Positions 18,521-27,162 of a stretch of 64,000 nt of DNA are shown in pieces (position 1 is the first letter of the stretch; each line of letters opens with the position of its first letter). The position numbers and the translations under genes are program-made. Below the pieces are notes generated by a model. That model had not been told where the DNA came from. It searched no databases and saw only the letters and a program-made list of their open reading frames with translations. The DNA is taken from NCBI GenBank assembly GCA_003134685.1, contig PLCA01000005.1:496001-560000 (forward strand), in the 5' to 3' direction. The DNA comes from Gemmatimonadota bacterium (lineage in GTDB: Bacteria > Gemmatimonadota > Gemmatimonadetes > Gemmatimonadales > Gemmatimonadaceae).

Positions 18521-20368
18521 TCAATTCGTCATGGTCTGAAGATGGAGATCCCTCAGGTCTTCGGGTGGAACGGCGGAGGGCGCGTTCTCGAACAGCGCTC
18601 TCGCCGCTGTGGTCTTCGGAAAAGCGATGACATCGCGCAAGGACGACGCGCCCGCGAGCATCATGGCGATTCGGTCCATACCGAGCGCAATGCCGCCGTG
18701 CGGAGGCGCACCGGCGCTCAACGCGTCCAGCAAAAAGCCGAACCGGAGCTGCGCGGTTTGCGAGTCGATTCCCAGGAGCGACAGCACCTTCCGCTGCAAC
18801 GCCGGATCGTTGATACGAATGCTGCCTCCGCCGAGCTCGGTGCCGTTGAACACGACGTCGTAAGCGAGCGCGCGAACCTTCTCCGGCGACGACTCGAGAA
18901 GCTTGATGTCCTCGGGGTTGGGCGCCGTGAACGGGTGATGCACGGAGCTGAGCGCTCCATTCTGTTCCCGGATGAACAATGGAAAATCGGTAACCCAGAG
19001 AAATGATCTCTTGTCTTCAGGCACCATTGCGAGCCGCTGCGCGACTTCCTGACGCACGCGGTCCAGCGCGGGGCTGGTCACGTGCTCCGCACCAGCGACC
19101 AGGACGCAGAGGTCTCCCTCCCCAATTGCAAGCCGTTGCGCGCCGCTCTCGCCCACAAACTTTGCCGCCGGACCCTCTAGTCCGCTCGCTCCCCGTTTGA
19201 GCCGAATCAATCCGCCCGCGCCCGCCGACTTCGCGATCGCTTCAATCTCGTCTACTTGCTTGCGAGAAAGCGCCGCACCGCCCGGGATCCTGATTCCGCG
19301 AACGCGCCCACCGGCCGCGAGAGCCGAGTTGGCTATGCCGAACTCCGAACCGCGAAAAACCTCGCTCGCGTCGAATATTTCGAGAGCGTATCGAAGGTCG
19401 GGCCGGTCGCAACCAAAGCGCTCCATGGCGTCGGCGTAGGTCAGACGCTCGAACCTGGGCGGAATGTCGTATCCCGACTCCTTGAACAAAGTCGCGAGCA
19501 TTCGCTCAGTGAGCGAGATGATGTCGTCGGGCGCGATGAACGACGCCTCGATGTCGATCTGCGTGAACTCCGGCTGCCTGTCGGCGCGGAGATCCTCGTC
19601 GCGGAAGCACCGCGCGATCTGAAAATACCGGTCGAAGCCCGCGATCATCAGCAGCTGCTTGTATAGCTGCGGCGACTGCGGGAGCGCGTAGAACTCGCCC
19701 GGATGCACGCGGCTCGGCACGACGTAGTCGCGCGCGCCTTCGGGAGTCGGCTTGGTGAGGATCGGAGTCTCGATCTCGAGAAAGCCACGCTCATCGAGAA
19801 AGCGGCGGGTCGCCTGCTGGAGTCGATGCCTGAGAATGAGATTCTTCTGCAGCTCGAAGCGGCGCAGATCGAGGTTGCGATGCTTGAGGCGCAGTTCCTC
19901 GGCGGGAAGCTTTTCCCCCTTGCCGCGCGCGACGGGGATCGCTGGAGTCTCGGCCGGTCCGACAACCTTGAAATCGTGCGCCCTCACCTCTATTTCGCCG
20001 GCCTCCATCTCCGCGTTCCTCATTTCGACCGGGCGCGCGGCGACTTCACCCTCGAGGGTAATCACGGTCTCGAGACCAAGCTTGCCGGCGCGCTCGATTA
20101 CGTCAGCCGGCGTCCATTTCGGATCGAACGATATCTGGACGAGTCCCGCGCGATCGCGAAGATCGAGGAAAACGATTCCGCCAAGGTTTCGCGTGCGGTG
20201 GACCCAACCGCCGAGTTTGACGTTGGCGCCGACGTGAGACGCCCTGAGCTCTCCGCCGAGATGAGAGCGCGTGGCCGTCGCGAAACGGGATGAAGGGGCC
20301 GTGGAGGTCAGCGCCGGGATGTGTGGGTCGAATAAGGCATCGAGAGGGGTTAAATTTAGTAGTTGCAT
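18521..20368 (-). CDS. aspS: Aspartyl-tRNA synthetase
   Basis: 615 residues, the size of the bacterial-type enzyme with a GAD insertion. The OB-fold anticodon domain (ELRASHVGANVKLGGWVHRT) is near 40-60. Class II motif 2 is seen in RYFQIARCFRDEDLRADRQPEFTQ, and motif 3 in GGIALGMDRIAMML near the end. It charges tRNA-Asp (or also tRNA-Asn if non-discriminating, which cannot be told here). The first 28 residues before FATATRSH are extra compared with typical AspRS; no later ATG/GTG/TTG start is available, so ATG at 20368 is kept. It is divergent from rlmN, with only 18 bases between the chosen starts. Confidence 0.95.
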   Translation of the reverse strand: MQLLNLTPLDALFDPHIPALTSTAPSSRFATATRSHLGGELRASHVGANVKLGGWVHRTRNLGGIVFLDLRDRAGLVQISFDPKWTPADVIERAGKLGLETVITLEGEVAARPVEMRNAEMEAGEIEVRAHDFKVVGPAETPAIPVARGKGEKLPAEELRLKHRNLDLRRFELQKNLILRHRLQQATRRFLDERGFLEIETPILTKPTPEGARDYVVPSRVHPGEFYALPQSPQLYKQLLMIAGFDRYFQIARCFRDEDLRADRQPEFTQIDIEASFIAPDDIISLTERMLATLFKESGYDIPPRFERLTYADAMERFGCDRPDLRYALEIFDASEVFRGSEFGIANSALAAGGRVRGIRIPGGAALSRKQVDEIEAIAKSAGAGGLIRLKRGASGLEGPAAKFVGESGAQRLAIGEGDLCVLVAGAEHVTSPALDRVRQEVAQRLAMVPEDKRSFLWVTDFPLFIREQNGALSSVHHPFTAPNPEDIKLLESSPEKVRALAYDVVFNGTELGGGSIRINDPALQRKVLSLLGIDSQTAQLRFGFLLDALSAGAPPHGGIALGMDRIAMMLAGASSLRDVIAFPKTTAARALFENAPSAVPPEDLRDLHLQTMTN

Positions 20369-20386
20369 AGACTTGGTGGAAGGAGC

Positions 20387-21499
20387 ATGGCAGACAAAAA
20401 CACACGTCGGGAGGATTTGCCCGAGAAGCAGAACCTCCTCAACATGCTCCCTTCGGAAGCCGAGGAGCTGCTCCGCGGCTTTGCCGCGCGGCACGGCGAG
20501 AAACCCTTCCGCGGATCTCAGGTCGTGCGGCACCTGTGGCAGAACCCGGCCGAGAGTTTCGCGTCCATGACCGATCTGTCCGTCGCCTTCCGGAACCTGC
20601 TCGAGGAACACTTCACAATCCCGCGCCTCGCGCTGGCAACCCGGCAGACATCCAGCGATGGCACGGAGAAGCTTCTCTTTCGCCTCGACGACGGCGAGTT
20701 CATCGAGACGGTCGCGATTCCCGAAGGCACGCGCATGACCCTTTGCATCTCGTCGCAAGCCGGCTGCGCGCTTCAGTGTGCGTTCTGCGCGACGGGCGCC
20801 ATGGGCTTCACCCGCAATCTCCAGATGTTCGAGATCGCCGGACAGGTGCGCGAGATGAAGCTGCTTTCTCCAGAAAAGCCGATCACGAATGTCGTCTTCA
20901 TGGGGATGGGAGAGCCGCTGATGAACTGGAGAGCGGTGGATCCGACGCTCACCGTTCTCAACTCGCCCGCCGGCCTGGGAATCGGGGCCAGGCATATCAC
21001 AGTTTCGACGGTCGGAGTGCTCCCCGGGATCGTCGCGCTGGGAGAACGCCCGGAGCAATTTCGGTTAGCGATCTCGATTCACGCACCCAACGACGAGCTC
21101 CGCCAGTCGCTGATGCCTATCAACACCAAGTACCCGCTCGCGAGCGTCATCGAAGCCGCGAAAGTCTTCGAGCGGCGAGTGACATTCGAGTATGTGATGC
21201 TGGGCGGAATCAATGACGGGGGCGAGCAGGCCACGCAGCTCGCCGAGCTGGCGCGCGAGTGTGGCGCTTTCGTGAATCTCATTCCGCTCCATCCCGGTGG
21301 CGCCGGAGACTTCACCCCGAGCTCGCCCCAACAGATCCAATGGTTCGCGCGGCGTCTGAGGGCTCAGCGCGTCGAGGTCGCGGTGCGAAAGAGCCGCGGG
21401 ATGGACATCGCCGCGGCGTGCGGGCAGCTACGGGTGGAACGGCAGCGGCGGCGGGCGCCAGTCGGCCCCGATGAGGACGGTAACGTCCAGGTAGCGTGA
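20387..21499 (+). CDS. rlmN: Dual-specificity 23S rRNA/tRNA adenine-C2 methyltransferase RlmN
   Basis: A radical-SAM methyltransferase of 370 residues that makes m2A2503 in 23S rRNA and m2A37 in some tRNAs. The cluster motif C-x3-C-x2-C reads CALQCAFC, with SQAGC before it and ATGAMGFTRNL after it. VVFMGMGEPLMN, and the later GGINDG, are also diagnostic. The ATG at 20387 follows AAGGAG but only one base away; a TTG at 20363 would add eight residues. The last 20 or so residues after AACGQLR are a non-conserved tail that overlaps the convergent LytR_C gene by 72 bases. Confidence 0.95.
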   Translation: MADKNTRREDLPEKQNLLNMLPSEAEELLRGFAARHGEKPFRGSQVVRHLWQNPAESFASMTDLSVAFRNLLEEHFTIPRLALATRQTSSDGTEKLLFRLDDGEFIETVAIPEGTRMTLCISSQAGCALQCAFCATGAMGFTRNLQMFEIAGQVREMKLLSPEKPITNVVFMGMGEPLMNWRAVDPTLTVLNSPAGLGIGARHITVSTVGVLPGIVALGERPEQFRLAISIHAPNDELRQSLMPINTKYPLASVIEAAKVFERRVTFEYVMLGGINDGGEQATQLAELARECGAFVNLIPLHPGGAGDFTPSSPQQIQWFARRLRAQRVEVAVRKSRGMDIAAACGQLRVERQRRRAPVGPDEDGNVQVA

Positions 21500-21880
21500 G
21501 CTGTCGGGACGTGTCGCGATCGGAGCATTCATAGCGCGAGCAACGAGCCGCGCCCAATCCGGATGCGAAGACCGATCGTAGACAATGGTGGTCGCGCGTT
21601 GCTCGGTCACATTGCCAGAGCCAACAACATCGAAGCCGCGGTCTCGCAGATACAGCGTCGCGCGGCGGGCGAGGCCCTTCGTCTTGGTCGCGTTCAGAAC
21701 TTCCACCTTGATGCGGGTTCCCTCCGGAGCCCGCGCATCATCGGGCGCGTAGCTCACCTTCGGCGTGGAGAACGCGCTGATGACCAGCCAGACGATCCAG
21801 CCGATCACACACAGAATCAGTAGAACGAGAATGATTCTGCCGTAGCGTCGCCGGCGCGGTCGTGGCGGCGCGTCGATCAC
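21428..21880 (-). CDS. LytR C-terminal-domain membrane protein
   Basis: 150 residues: a basic cytoplasmic N-terminus (PPRPRRRR), one hydrophobic helix at about 16-38, then an extracytoplasmic LytR_C-like domain recognised from IKVEVLNATKTKGLARRATLYLRDRGFDVV and the final LDVTVLIGADW. Such domains occur on LytR-CpsA-Psr proteins or alone in genes near nadD/yqeK. The ligand and role are unknown; a cell-envelope function is inferred. The ATG at 21880 overlaps the upstream stop (ATGA). The last 72 bases overlap rlmN on the other strand. Confidence 0.82.
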   Translation of the reverse strand: MIDAPPRPRRRRYGRIILVLLILCVIGWIVWLVISAFSTPKVSYAPDDARAPEGTRIKVEVLNATKTKGLARRATLYLRDRGFDVVGSGNVTEQRATTIVYDRSSHPDWARLVARAMNAPIATRPDSSRYLDVTVLIGADWRPPPLPFHP

Positions 21881-22422
21881 CGCAGACTATTCCAGAGCTC
21901 GACGGTCTCGGGGAAAATGTGGTTGCCCTCGCGCACCGACCACTCGAGGCGGAAGCGCACAACCTGGCGAAATACGCCGTCGAAGTTGTGCGGCACCTGA
22001 GTGGCGAGAAAGCCGCGATCCTCTGCGAGAAATTTGCGGCCCGGCTCGAGATAGTCCGCCATGTACAGCGCGCGTCCCGTGCGATCCCAGCTCGCGTGTC
22101 CAACGGTGTGGTATCGAATGGCATCGAGCAGAGCCTGTCTCCGCTCTCCCTCGGCTTCGAGCTTTATCGCGACCGCGGGACCGTGCAGCAATCCGTCGGG
22201 GGATTTCCGATCGCCCGTCATCTCGCGCAGCTCGCTGATCGGCGCATCGCGCAGCGCGTCGTGCCACGTGCCGGCATCGATCCACGCATTCGCTTCGTCC
22301 GCCGCCAGGCGCATCGCGGCGCCCCATGCGCGCAGCAGCGACGTGACGCGCGCGATGTGGGCCAGACGCCTCTCACTCACCTGTGCCCATGTCGGCAATC
22401 CCGAACTCTGGAGACGGACCAT
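21877..22422 (-). CDS. HD-domain hydrolase, YqeK-like (Ap4A hydrolase type)
   Basis: 181 residues. The HD motif reads TWHDALRD near 53-60, with further metal-ligand candidates in LLHGPAVA, IRYHTVGH and the diagnostic YMADYLEPGRKF. This pattern is that of YqeK, a symmetrical Ap4A-cleaving HD phosphohydrolase. Its ATG follows the panC TGA with no gap. In many genomes yqeK sits with nadD and rsfS; here it is with panC and a LytR_C gene, so the neighbourhood is rearranged. A general HD nucleotidase is the alternative. Confidence 0.83.
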   Translation of the reverse strand: MVRLQSSGLPTWAQVSERRLAHIARVTSLLRAWGAAMRLAADEANAWIDAGTWHDALRDAPISELREMTGDRKSPDGLLHGPAVAIKLEAEGERRQALLDAIRYHTVGHASWDRTGRALYMADYLEPGRKFLAEDRGFLATQVPHNFDGVFRQVVRFRLEWSVREGNHIFPETVELWNSLR

Positions 22423-23265
22423 TCAGAAGATGATGTTGTCGATCAATCTGGTTTCGCCGACCCGCACGGCGCCGACCGCAGCGTCGCCGTGGCGTACGTT
22501 GTTTACACGCTGAAAGGTGTCGGCATTCACGGCGGCGAGATAACGGGGCGTGAGCCCCGCCACTCGTTCGAGCATCCGCCAGCCGGTCGCCTCGAGTGCG
22601 CTCGCCCGCCGCTCTCCCCTGCCGAAGGCGTCGCGCATCGCAAAGAGGGCCTTCGACAGAATGAGCCCGAGCTCGCGGTCCTTCGGAGAGAGGTATCGGT
22701 TCCGGCTCGACATGGCCAGGCCATCATCCTCTCTCACGGTGGGCGCGACAAGAATTCCGACCGGAAAGTTGAGATCGCGAACCATGGCTTTGACGGCCGC
22801 CGCCTGCTGTAGATCCTTCTGGCCGAAAACAGCCACGTCGGGCATGATGATGTGGAAGAGCTTGGCCACCACAGTGAGCACGCCCTCGAAGTGACGCGGT
22901 CGCACCGCGCCTTCCCACTCCTTTCCTACGCTGCCGGGATGGACGATCACGACGGGGGCGTGCTCCGGGTACATGTCTTCCCGCGTGGGAGTGAACAGGA
23001 AATCCACGCCCCTCTTTGAGGCCAGTTTCGCATCGTCGTCGAGCGTGCGCGGGTACCGGTCAAAGTCCTCACTGGGCCCGAACTGGAGGGGATTGACGAA
23101 GATACTCATCACCACCGAATCGGCCACCCGCTTCGCTTCGTCTATCAGCGTGAGGTGACCCTCGTGGAGCGCGCCCATCGTCGGCACGAAGGAGATGCTC
23201 TTCCCTTTTGCTCGCACCCCCGCAATCACGTGGCGCATCTCGTCAATCGTCCCGACCGACTTCAT
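22423..23265 (-). CDS. panC: Pantothenate synthetase
   Basis: 280 residues that join pantoate and beta-alanine using ATP. The HIGH-like PTMGALHEGHLTL motif is near 28-41, VNPLQFGPSEDFDRYPR near 57-73, FGQKDLQQ near 150, and the KMSKS-equivalent MSSRNRYL near 189. All are complete. It lies two bases downstream of panB, so steps two and four of the pathway are made together. panD and panE were not seen. Confidence 0.97.
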   Translation of the reverse strand: MKSVGTIDEMRHVIAGVRAKGKSISFVPTMGALHEGHLTLIDEAKRVADSVVMSIFVNPLQFGPSEDFDRYPRTLDDDAKLASKRGVDFLFTPTREDMYPEHAPVVIVHPGSVGKEWEGAVRPRHFEGVLTVVAKLFHIIMPDVAVFGQKDLQQAAAVKAMVRDLNFPVGILVAPTVREDDGLAMSSRNRYLSPKDRELGLILSKALFAMRDAFGRGERRASALEATGWRMLERVAGLTPRYLAAVNADTFQRVNNVRHGDAAVGAVRVGETRLIDNIIF

Positions 23266-23267
23266 GC

Positions 23268-24092
23268 TCAGAAGCTATGCTCGGCATCCGGATATGCGCC
23301 GCTACGAACATCGCGCGCCCAGCTTCCAATGGCCGAGCGGACCTCCGGGGCCATCTCGGCGTAGCGCTTGAGAAACTTGGGCTTGAACGTGTCGTTCAGG
23401 CCGAGCACGTCGGGGAGCACCAGTACCTGCCCATCACACTGCAGGCCCGCTCCGATGCCGATTGTCGGTATGCCGACCGCGGCAGTGATGCGCGCGGAGA
23501 CGGGCGCCGGTACGAGCTCGAGCACGATCCCGAACGCACCCGCTTCCTCCAGGCCTTTTGCCTCGCCGATCAATCTCTCCGCGCCTTCCTCTTCGCGTCC
23601 CTGAACGCGCGCGCCCCCGATCGTGTTGACCGATTGCGGCGTGAAGCCGATGTGAGCCATCACCGGAATCCCGGTGCGCACCAGGGCATGAACCGTATCG
23701 AGCATCTCGGAGCTTCCGCCTTCGACCTTTACGGCGGTCACGCCGGTCTCCTGAATGGCGCGCCCGCAATTGAGCACGGCACTCTCGATGCTTGCCTGAT
23801 ACGAGAGAAACGGCATGTCGATGATGATCAGCGCGCGCTTAACGCCGCGTCGCACGGCGGACGCGTGGTAGATCATGTGATCGAGCGTAACCGGCAGCGT
23901 CGAGGTGTATCCCATCACCGCCGTCCCAACCGAGTCGCCGACCAGGATGGCGTCCACACCCGACTCATCCACGAGCCGTCCAAAGAGCGCGTCGTACGCC
24001 GTCATCACAACCAGCTTCTCGCCTTTGCGCTTGCGCTCGGCGAAATCCCGGACGGTGATTGGGCGATCATCGGGCTTTGGCTTATCCGCCAC
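23268..24092 (-). CDS. panB: 3-methyl-2-oxobutanoate hydroxymethyltransferase
   Basis: 274 residues of the Mg-dependent, methylene-THF-using enzyme that makes ketopantoate. MTAYDALFGRLVDESGVDAILVGDSVG near 34-60, ALIIIDMPF, VKVEGG, PVMAHIGFTPQ and the C-terminal PKFLKRYAE segments match the family. The start overlaps the folK stop by 11 bases. The pairing with folate genes is sensible because the enzyme uses a folate cofactor, although that is inference. Confidence 0.97.
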   Translation of the reverse strand: MADKPKPDDRPITVRDFAERKRKGEKLVVMTAYDALFGRLVDESGVDAILVGDSVGTAVMGYTSTLPVTLDHMIYHASAVRRGVKRALIIIDMPFLSYQASIESAVLNCGRAIQETGVTAVKVEGGSSEMLDTVHALVRTGIPVMAHIGFTPQSVNTIGGARVQGREEEGAERLIGEAKGLEEAGAFGIVLELVPAPVSARITAAVGIPTIGIGAGLQCDGQVLVLPDVLGLNDTFKPKFLKRYAEMAPEVRSAIGSWARDVRSGAYPDAEHSF

Positions 24093-24498
24093 GCGAGCTC
24101 CTCAGCGCGGCAAGCTCTCTCAGCCAGAAATCGCGATTCGTCAGCTCGGGATGTGGTACCGTGAGTCCGGGCTCGCGCACGCTCTGCTTCTCGAACAGCA
24201 CGATGTCGAGGTCGAGCGTTCGCGGTCCCCAGCGCGCGCTGCGGACGCGGCCCGCGTTGGTTTCAATTCGCTTGAGCTCGGCGAGCAGGTCCTGCGGCGA
24301 AAGCTCGGTTTCGATGGCGATCATCTGATTGAGAAAGGGGCCCTGCGCGACCGGTCCGATCGGAGCGGTCTCTTCGGCGTCGGTGTGACCCAACACTCGC
24401 GTTGTGGCGAGCGTCGAGATCGCACGTCGCGCCTCCGCCAAAAATACCTCACGCTGGCCGAGATTGGAGCCGAGCGCTATGTAAGCGACATCTCTCAC
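24082..24498 (-). CDS. folK: 7,8-dihydro-6-hydroxymethylpterin pyrophosphokinase
   Basis: 138 residues, short for the family but with all marks: ALGSNLG near 8-14, PFLNQMIAIET in the middle, and the catalytic RWGPRTLDLDIVLF followed by VPHPELTNRDFWL. It transfers pyrophosphate from ATP to the pterin in folate synthesis. Its start overlaps the folB stop (ATGA), so two successive folate steps are coupled. Confidence 0.96.
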   Translation of the reverse strand: MRDVAYIALGSNLGQREVFLAEARRAISTLATTRVLGHTDAEETAPIGPVAQGPFLNQMIAIETELSPQDLLAELKRIETNAGRVRSARWGPRTLDLDIVLFEKQSVREPGLTVPHPELTNRDFWLRELAALRSSRGG

Positions 24499-24857
24499 GC
24501 ACGCTCTCGCTCGAGGGCGACTTCCGCGTACGCAAGCGGTCCCGGCAGGGCGACGTTGGGTTTCCGCACGGCTATGCGCACGCGCTCGACCAGCGGAAGC
24601 TGGAGCGCGCGCTCCGCGATTCGCTCTCCGACTTCCTCGAGAAAGTTGGTGTGGCCGTGCGTCACCACTTCCGCCACGAGGTCGTACACGCGCCGATAGT
24701 CGACGATGTCCCTGGCGGTGGGCCGCTCACCGCTGCGGCGAACCCAAAGCGACGCGTCGACCTCGATCGACTGCGCGATCTCGGCTTCGTGCGGGAGCAC
24801 CCCGATGCGCGCGTGAAACCGCATCCCTTTGAGGGTGACGACATCGCTGGTCGTCAC
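24495..24857 (-). CDS. folB: Dihydroneopterin aldolase
   Basis: 120 residues. LKGMRFHARIGVLPHEAE at the N-terminus, the VDYRRVYDLVAEVV segment, and TNFLEEVGERIAERAL are classic FolB. It cleaves dihydroneopterin to hydroxymethyl-dihydropterin, feeding FolK encoded directly downstream. It lies 54 bases after trpA; the chain of close genes suggests one transcript. Confidence 0.95.
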   Translation of the reverse strand: MTTSDVVTLKGMRFHARIGVLPHEAEIAQSIEVDASLWVRRSGERPTARDIVDYRRVYDLVAEVVTHGHTNFLEEVGERIAERALQLPLVERVRIAVRKPNVALPGPLAYAEVALERERA

Positions 24858-24911
24858 GCGCCCACCCTCGGTCGAGCGTCCCGCGCCACCTTTCTCTTCG
24901 ACGCCGGGTCG

Positions 24912-25709
24912 CTAGTCATCAAGAGCCTCTCGCAGACTACGTGTCAGCTTCAGTACATCCTCTGGGCCATGCTCAGCCGCGCTCACGAGCGCGCTGCCGA
25001 CCACGACCCCGTCGGCCAGCTTGCCGACGCTGCGCGCCTGCTCCGGGGTGGAGATTCCAAATCCAACGCAAATCGGAAGCGTGGTCGTGGATCGAAGGCG
25101 CTGGATCGTCTCGGGCAATGATGCCGCGGTCGTTTGCTGGACACCGGTGACGCCGAGCCGGCTGATAAGATAAACGAATCCGCTGCCGTGCCGCGCGATC
25201 TCGGCCATTCTGGCGCCCGGAGTCGTCGGAGCGACGAGCCTGATGAATGCCAGAGGACTGGCGCCAAGCCACTCCTCGCGCGCGGGATCCGCCCCGACCG
25301 GGATGTCGGTGACGAGGATCCCGCTGGCGCCTGCATCTGCGGCTCTCGTGAGAGCGTCAGGGCCCGCGGCGAGAATCGGATTGAGGTAGCTGAAGAGGAC
25401 GACCGGGACGCGGGGCTTTGCGCGCTCGAGGAGGGCGAGCACGCCGTCGTACGTCATTCCTTTTTCCAGCGCCTGCTGCGAGCTGGCCTGGATCACCGGA
25501 CCGTCCGCGATCGGGTCTGAGAAGGGCACGCCAAGCTCGATGATGTCGGCGCCGCCGTCCTCGAGCGCGCGCAGCGTCTCCAGAGAACGGCCGACGTCGG
25601 GATGGCCTGCTGTTACATAGCAGACCAGGGCGCGGCGGGATTCTTTTTTGAGCGCGTCGAAGCGACGCGTTATGGAGTTAGATGAGGTAGTCGCCGGGGG
25701 TGATGCCAT
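24912..25709 (-). CDS. trpA: Tryptophan synthase alpha chain
   Basis: About 265 residues. ELGVPFSDPIADGPVIQ carries the catalytic Glu and Asp, YVTAGHPD is near the start, and VGFGISTPEQA closes the barrel. It cleaves indole-3-glycerol phosphate to indole. The N-terminus is uncertain: the family normally begins close to ITRRFDALK, where only ATA codons are present. I use ATG at 25709, which overlaps the upstream HD-GYP gene by 32 bases. A further start at 25748 is possible but less likely. It is separated from trpB by two signalling-type genes. Confidence 0.94.
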   Translation of the reverse strand: MASPPATTSSNSITRRFDALKKESRRALVCYVTAGHPDVGRSLETLRALEDGGADIIELGVPFSDPIADGPVIQASSQQALEKGMTYDGVLALLERAKPRVPVVLFSYLNPILAAGPDALTRAADAGASGILVTDIPVGADPAREEWLGASPLAFIRLVAPTTPGARMAEIARHGSGFVYLISRLGVTGVQQTTAASLPETIQRLRSTTTLPICVGFGISTPEQARSVGKLADGVVVGSALVSAAEHGPEDVLKLTRSLREALDD

Positions 25710-27162
25710 AGCGATCGGGATCCGCCGTCTTGATGATGGTCCGGGCATATTGCCCTCCCGCCTCCGGAACGGCCAGGTCCACCTGAAGGGCCGGACTGAT
25801 TGTATGCCCCTGCGCGTCGCTGATGATCTTGACGATCGGTCTCGAGAGCGCCTCGGGATTCGGATTGGCCGCCGAGACGACGGCGAGCTCGAACGTGTCG
25901 AGCACTACCAGCGTTCCGACCGGGTAAATGCCCAGCAGGTTGATGAATGCTTTCACGAGCACCTGATCCAATCCGCGACGCGGATTGTCGCGCATCTCCT
26001 GGAGAACAGCCGAGGGAGCGATTACTTCCGTCCTGTAAACACGCCTCGATGTGGCCGCATCGTAGCCGTCGGCGATCGAGACGATCTTGCTGAGAAGACT
26101 GACCTGACGCGGACGAATGGATTTCGGGTAGCCCGTCAAATCCACTTTCATGTGGTGCTCCTGGCACACAGTCATGGCGCGGTACGAAAGCTCTTCCTGC
26201 TGGCGGCGGAACTGGAAAAGCACGAGCACGCCAAGCCATGGGTGGGCGGCCATCCACTTCCACTCTTCGTCAGTAAGCTCGCCAGTCTTCTGCAGCAGGT
26301 CGATCGGAACGCGCGATTTGCCGATATCGTGCATGAGCGCGGCGAGGCCGAGCTCATACAGCTGGAGCTTGGTCATGCCGAGACGGCGGCCAAGCGCGAT
26401 CGAGAAGATGCACACGTTCACCGAGTGCGTGAACGTGTATTCGTCGTAATCGCGGATCGCGGTCAGTCCGATGAGCGAGGTCTCTTCGTTCAGAACCTGA
26501 TCGACGATCCCCTGCACCACCCGCTTGATCTTTCTGATGTTCGGCGTCTTCCCAATGCGGACCGAATTGATGACATCCTTGGTGACCGCAACCGAGTGGG
26601 AGTAAGTGCGATTGGCCGCCGCCTTTGCTTCCTCGCTGAACTCCCGGTCGGTCGCGGTTTCGGTGGGAGCGTCGAGCTGGAACGTCTCGATCTTGGCGTC
26701 GCTGAGCCTGGACTGAATCTCCGTGAATCTTTCGGCGGGCGCGTTCTTGGTTTCACCGCCCATCAGCGACAAGAGCAGCGTCCACTCCCGAGCTGTTCCG
26801 TCCGTGCCGACGTGAATCGCGCCGATGCCAGCGAGCTTGCAGAGCGTCAGGATGTGTCCGAATGTTGCGTAGTTGCTGAGATCGAGCCTGAGCCGCGTCG
26901 AGTTGATGAAAATGAACTCTCCCGAAACTCTGAACTCGAGCTCACCCTCTTCGGCGCGCAGCTCTTCGGCGACATGCGACAGCTCGATCAGCGTTTTTTG
27001 CACGGCGCCGTGCTCGAGCGGATAGAGCTTGATCGCCCGCAGCGCGGCGTAGAACGCGACCATGAAAGTTCTTCCACCGCGGCGGACGTTGGCGCCGGAT
27101 ACCCTGTCTCCGTCGCCGGCGACTGTCTTCGTAGCGGGAGCTTTCTTCGTGGCCTCGGCCAT
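25678..27162 (-). CDS. HD-GYP domain protein within the trp cluster
   Basis: 494 residues. The N-terminal region (about 32-135) is a globular domain of unknown type; residues about 240-400 form an HD-GYP domain with FTHSVNV (245-251), MHDIGK (277-282), HP (307-308), EHH (335-337), GYP (344-346) and SIADGYDA. HD-GYP proteins usually degrade cyclic-di-GMP; metal ligands appear intact. A C-terminal region of about 90 residues ends in GITPGDYLI and may be a small sensor or interaction domain. Start ATG 27162 overlaps the HEAT gene stop (TGATG), and a GTG at 27165 is equally placed behind AGGAGG. Its N-terminal domain resembles that of the HEAT gene product. Confidence 0.88.
   Translation of the reverse strand: MAEATKKAPATKTVAGDGDRVSGANVRRGGRTFMVAFYAALRAIKLYPLEHGAVQKTLIELSHVAEELRAEEGELEFRVSGEFIFINSTRLRLDLSNYATFGHILTLCKLAGIGAIHVGTDGTAREWTLLLSLMGGETKNAPAERFTEIQSRLSDAKIETFQLDAPTETATDREFSEEAKAAANRTYSHSVAVTKDVINSVRIGKTPNIRKIKRVVQGIVDQVLNEETSLIGLTAIRDYDEYTFTHSVNVCIFSIALGRRLGMTKLQLYELGLAALMHDIGKSRVPIDLLQKTGELTDEEWKWMAAHPWLGVLVLFQFRRQQEELSYRAMTVCQEHHMKVDLTGYPKSIRPRQVSLLSKIVSIADGYDAATSRRVYRTEVIAPSAVLQEMRDNPRRGLDQVLVKAFINLLGIYPVGTLVVLDTFELAVVSAANPNPEALSRPIVKIISDAQGHTISPALQVDLAVPEAGGQYARTIIKTADPDRYGITPGDYLI

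Noticed and set aside
20369-21058. In-frame upstream extension of aspS
   Set aside because: It runs antisense to rlmN and has no AspRS similarity.
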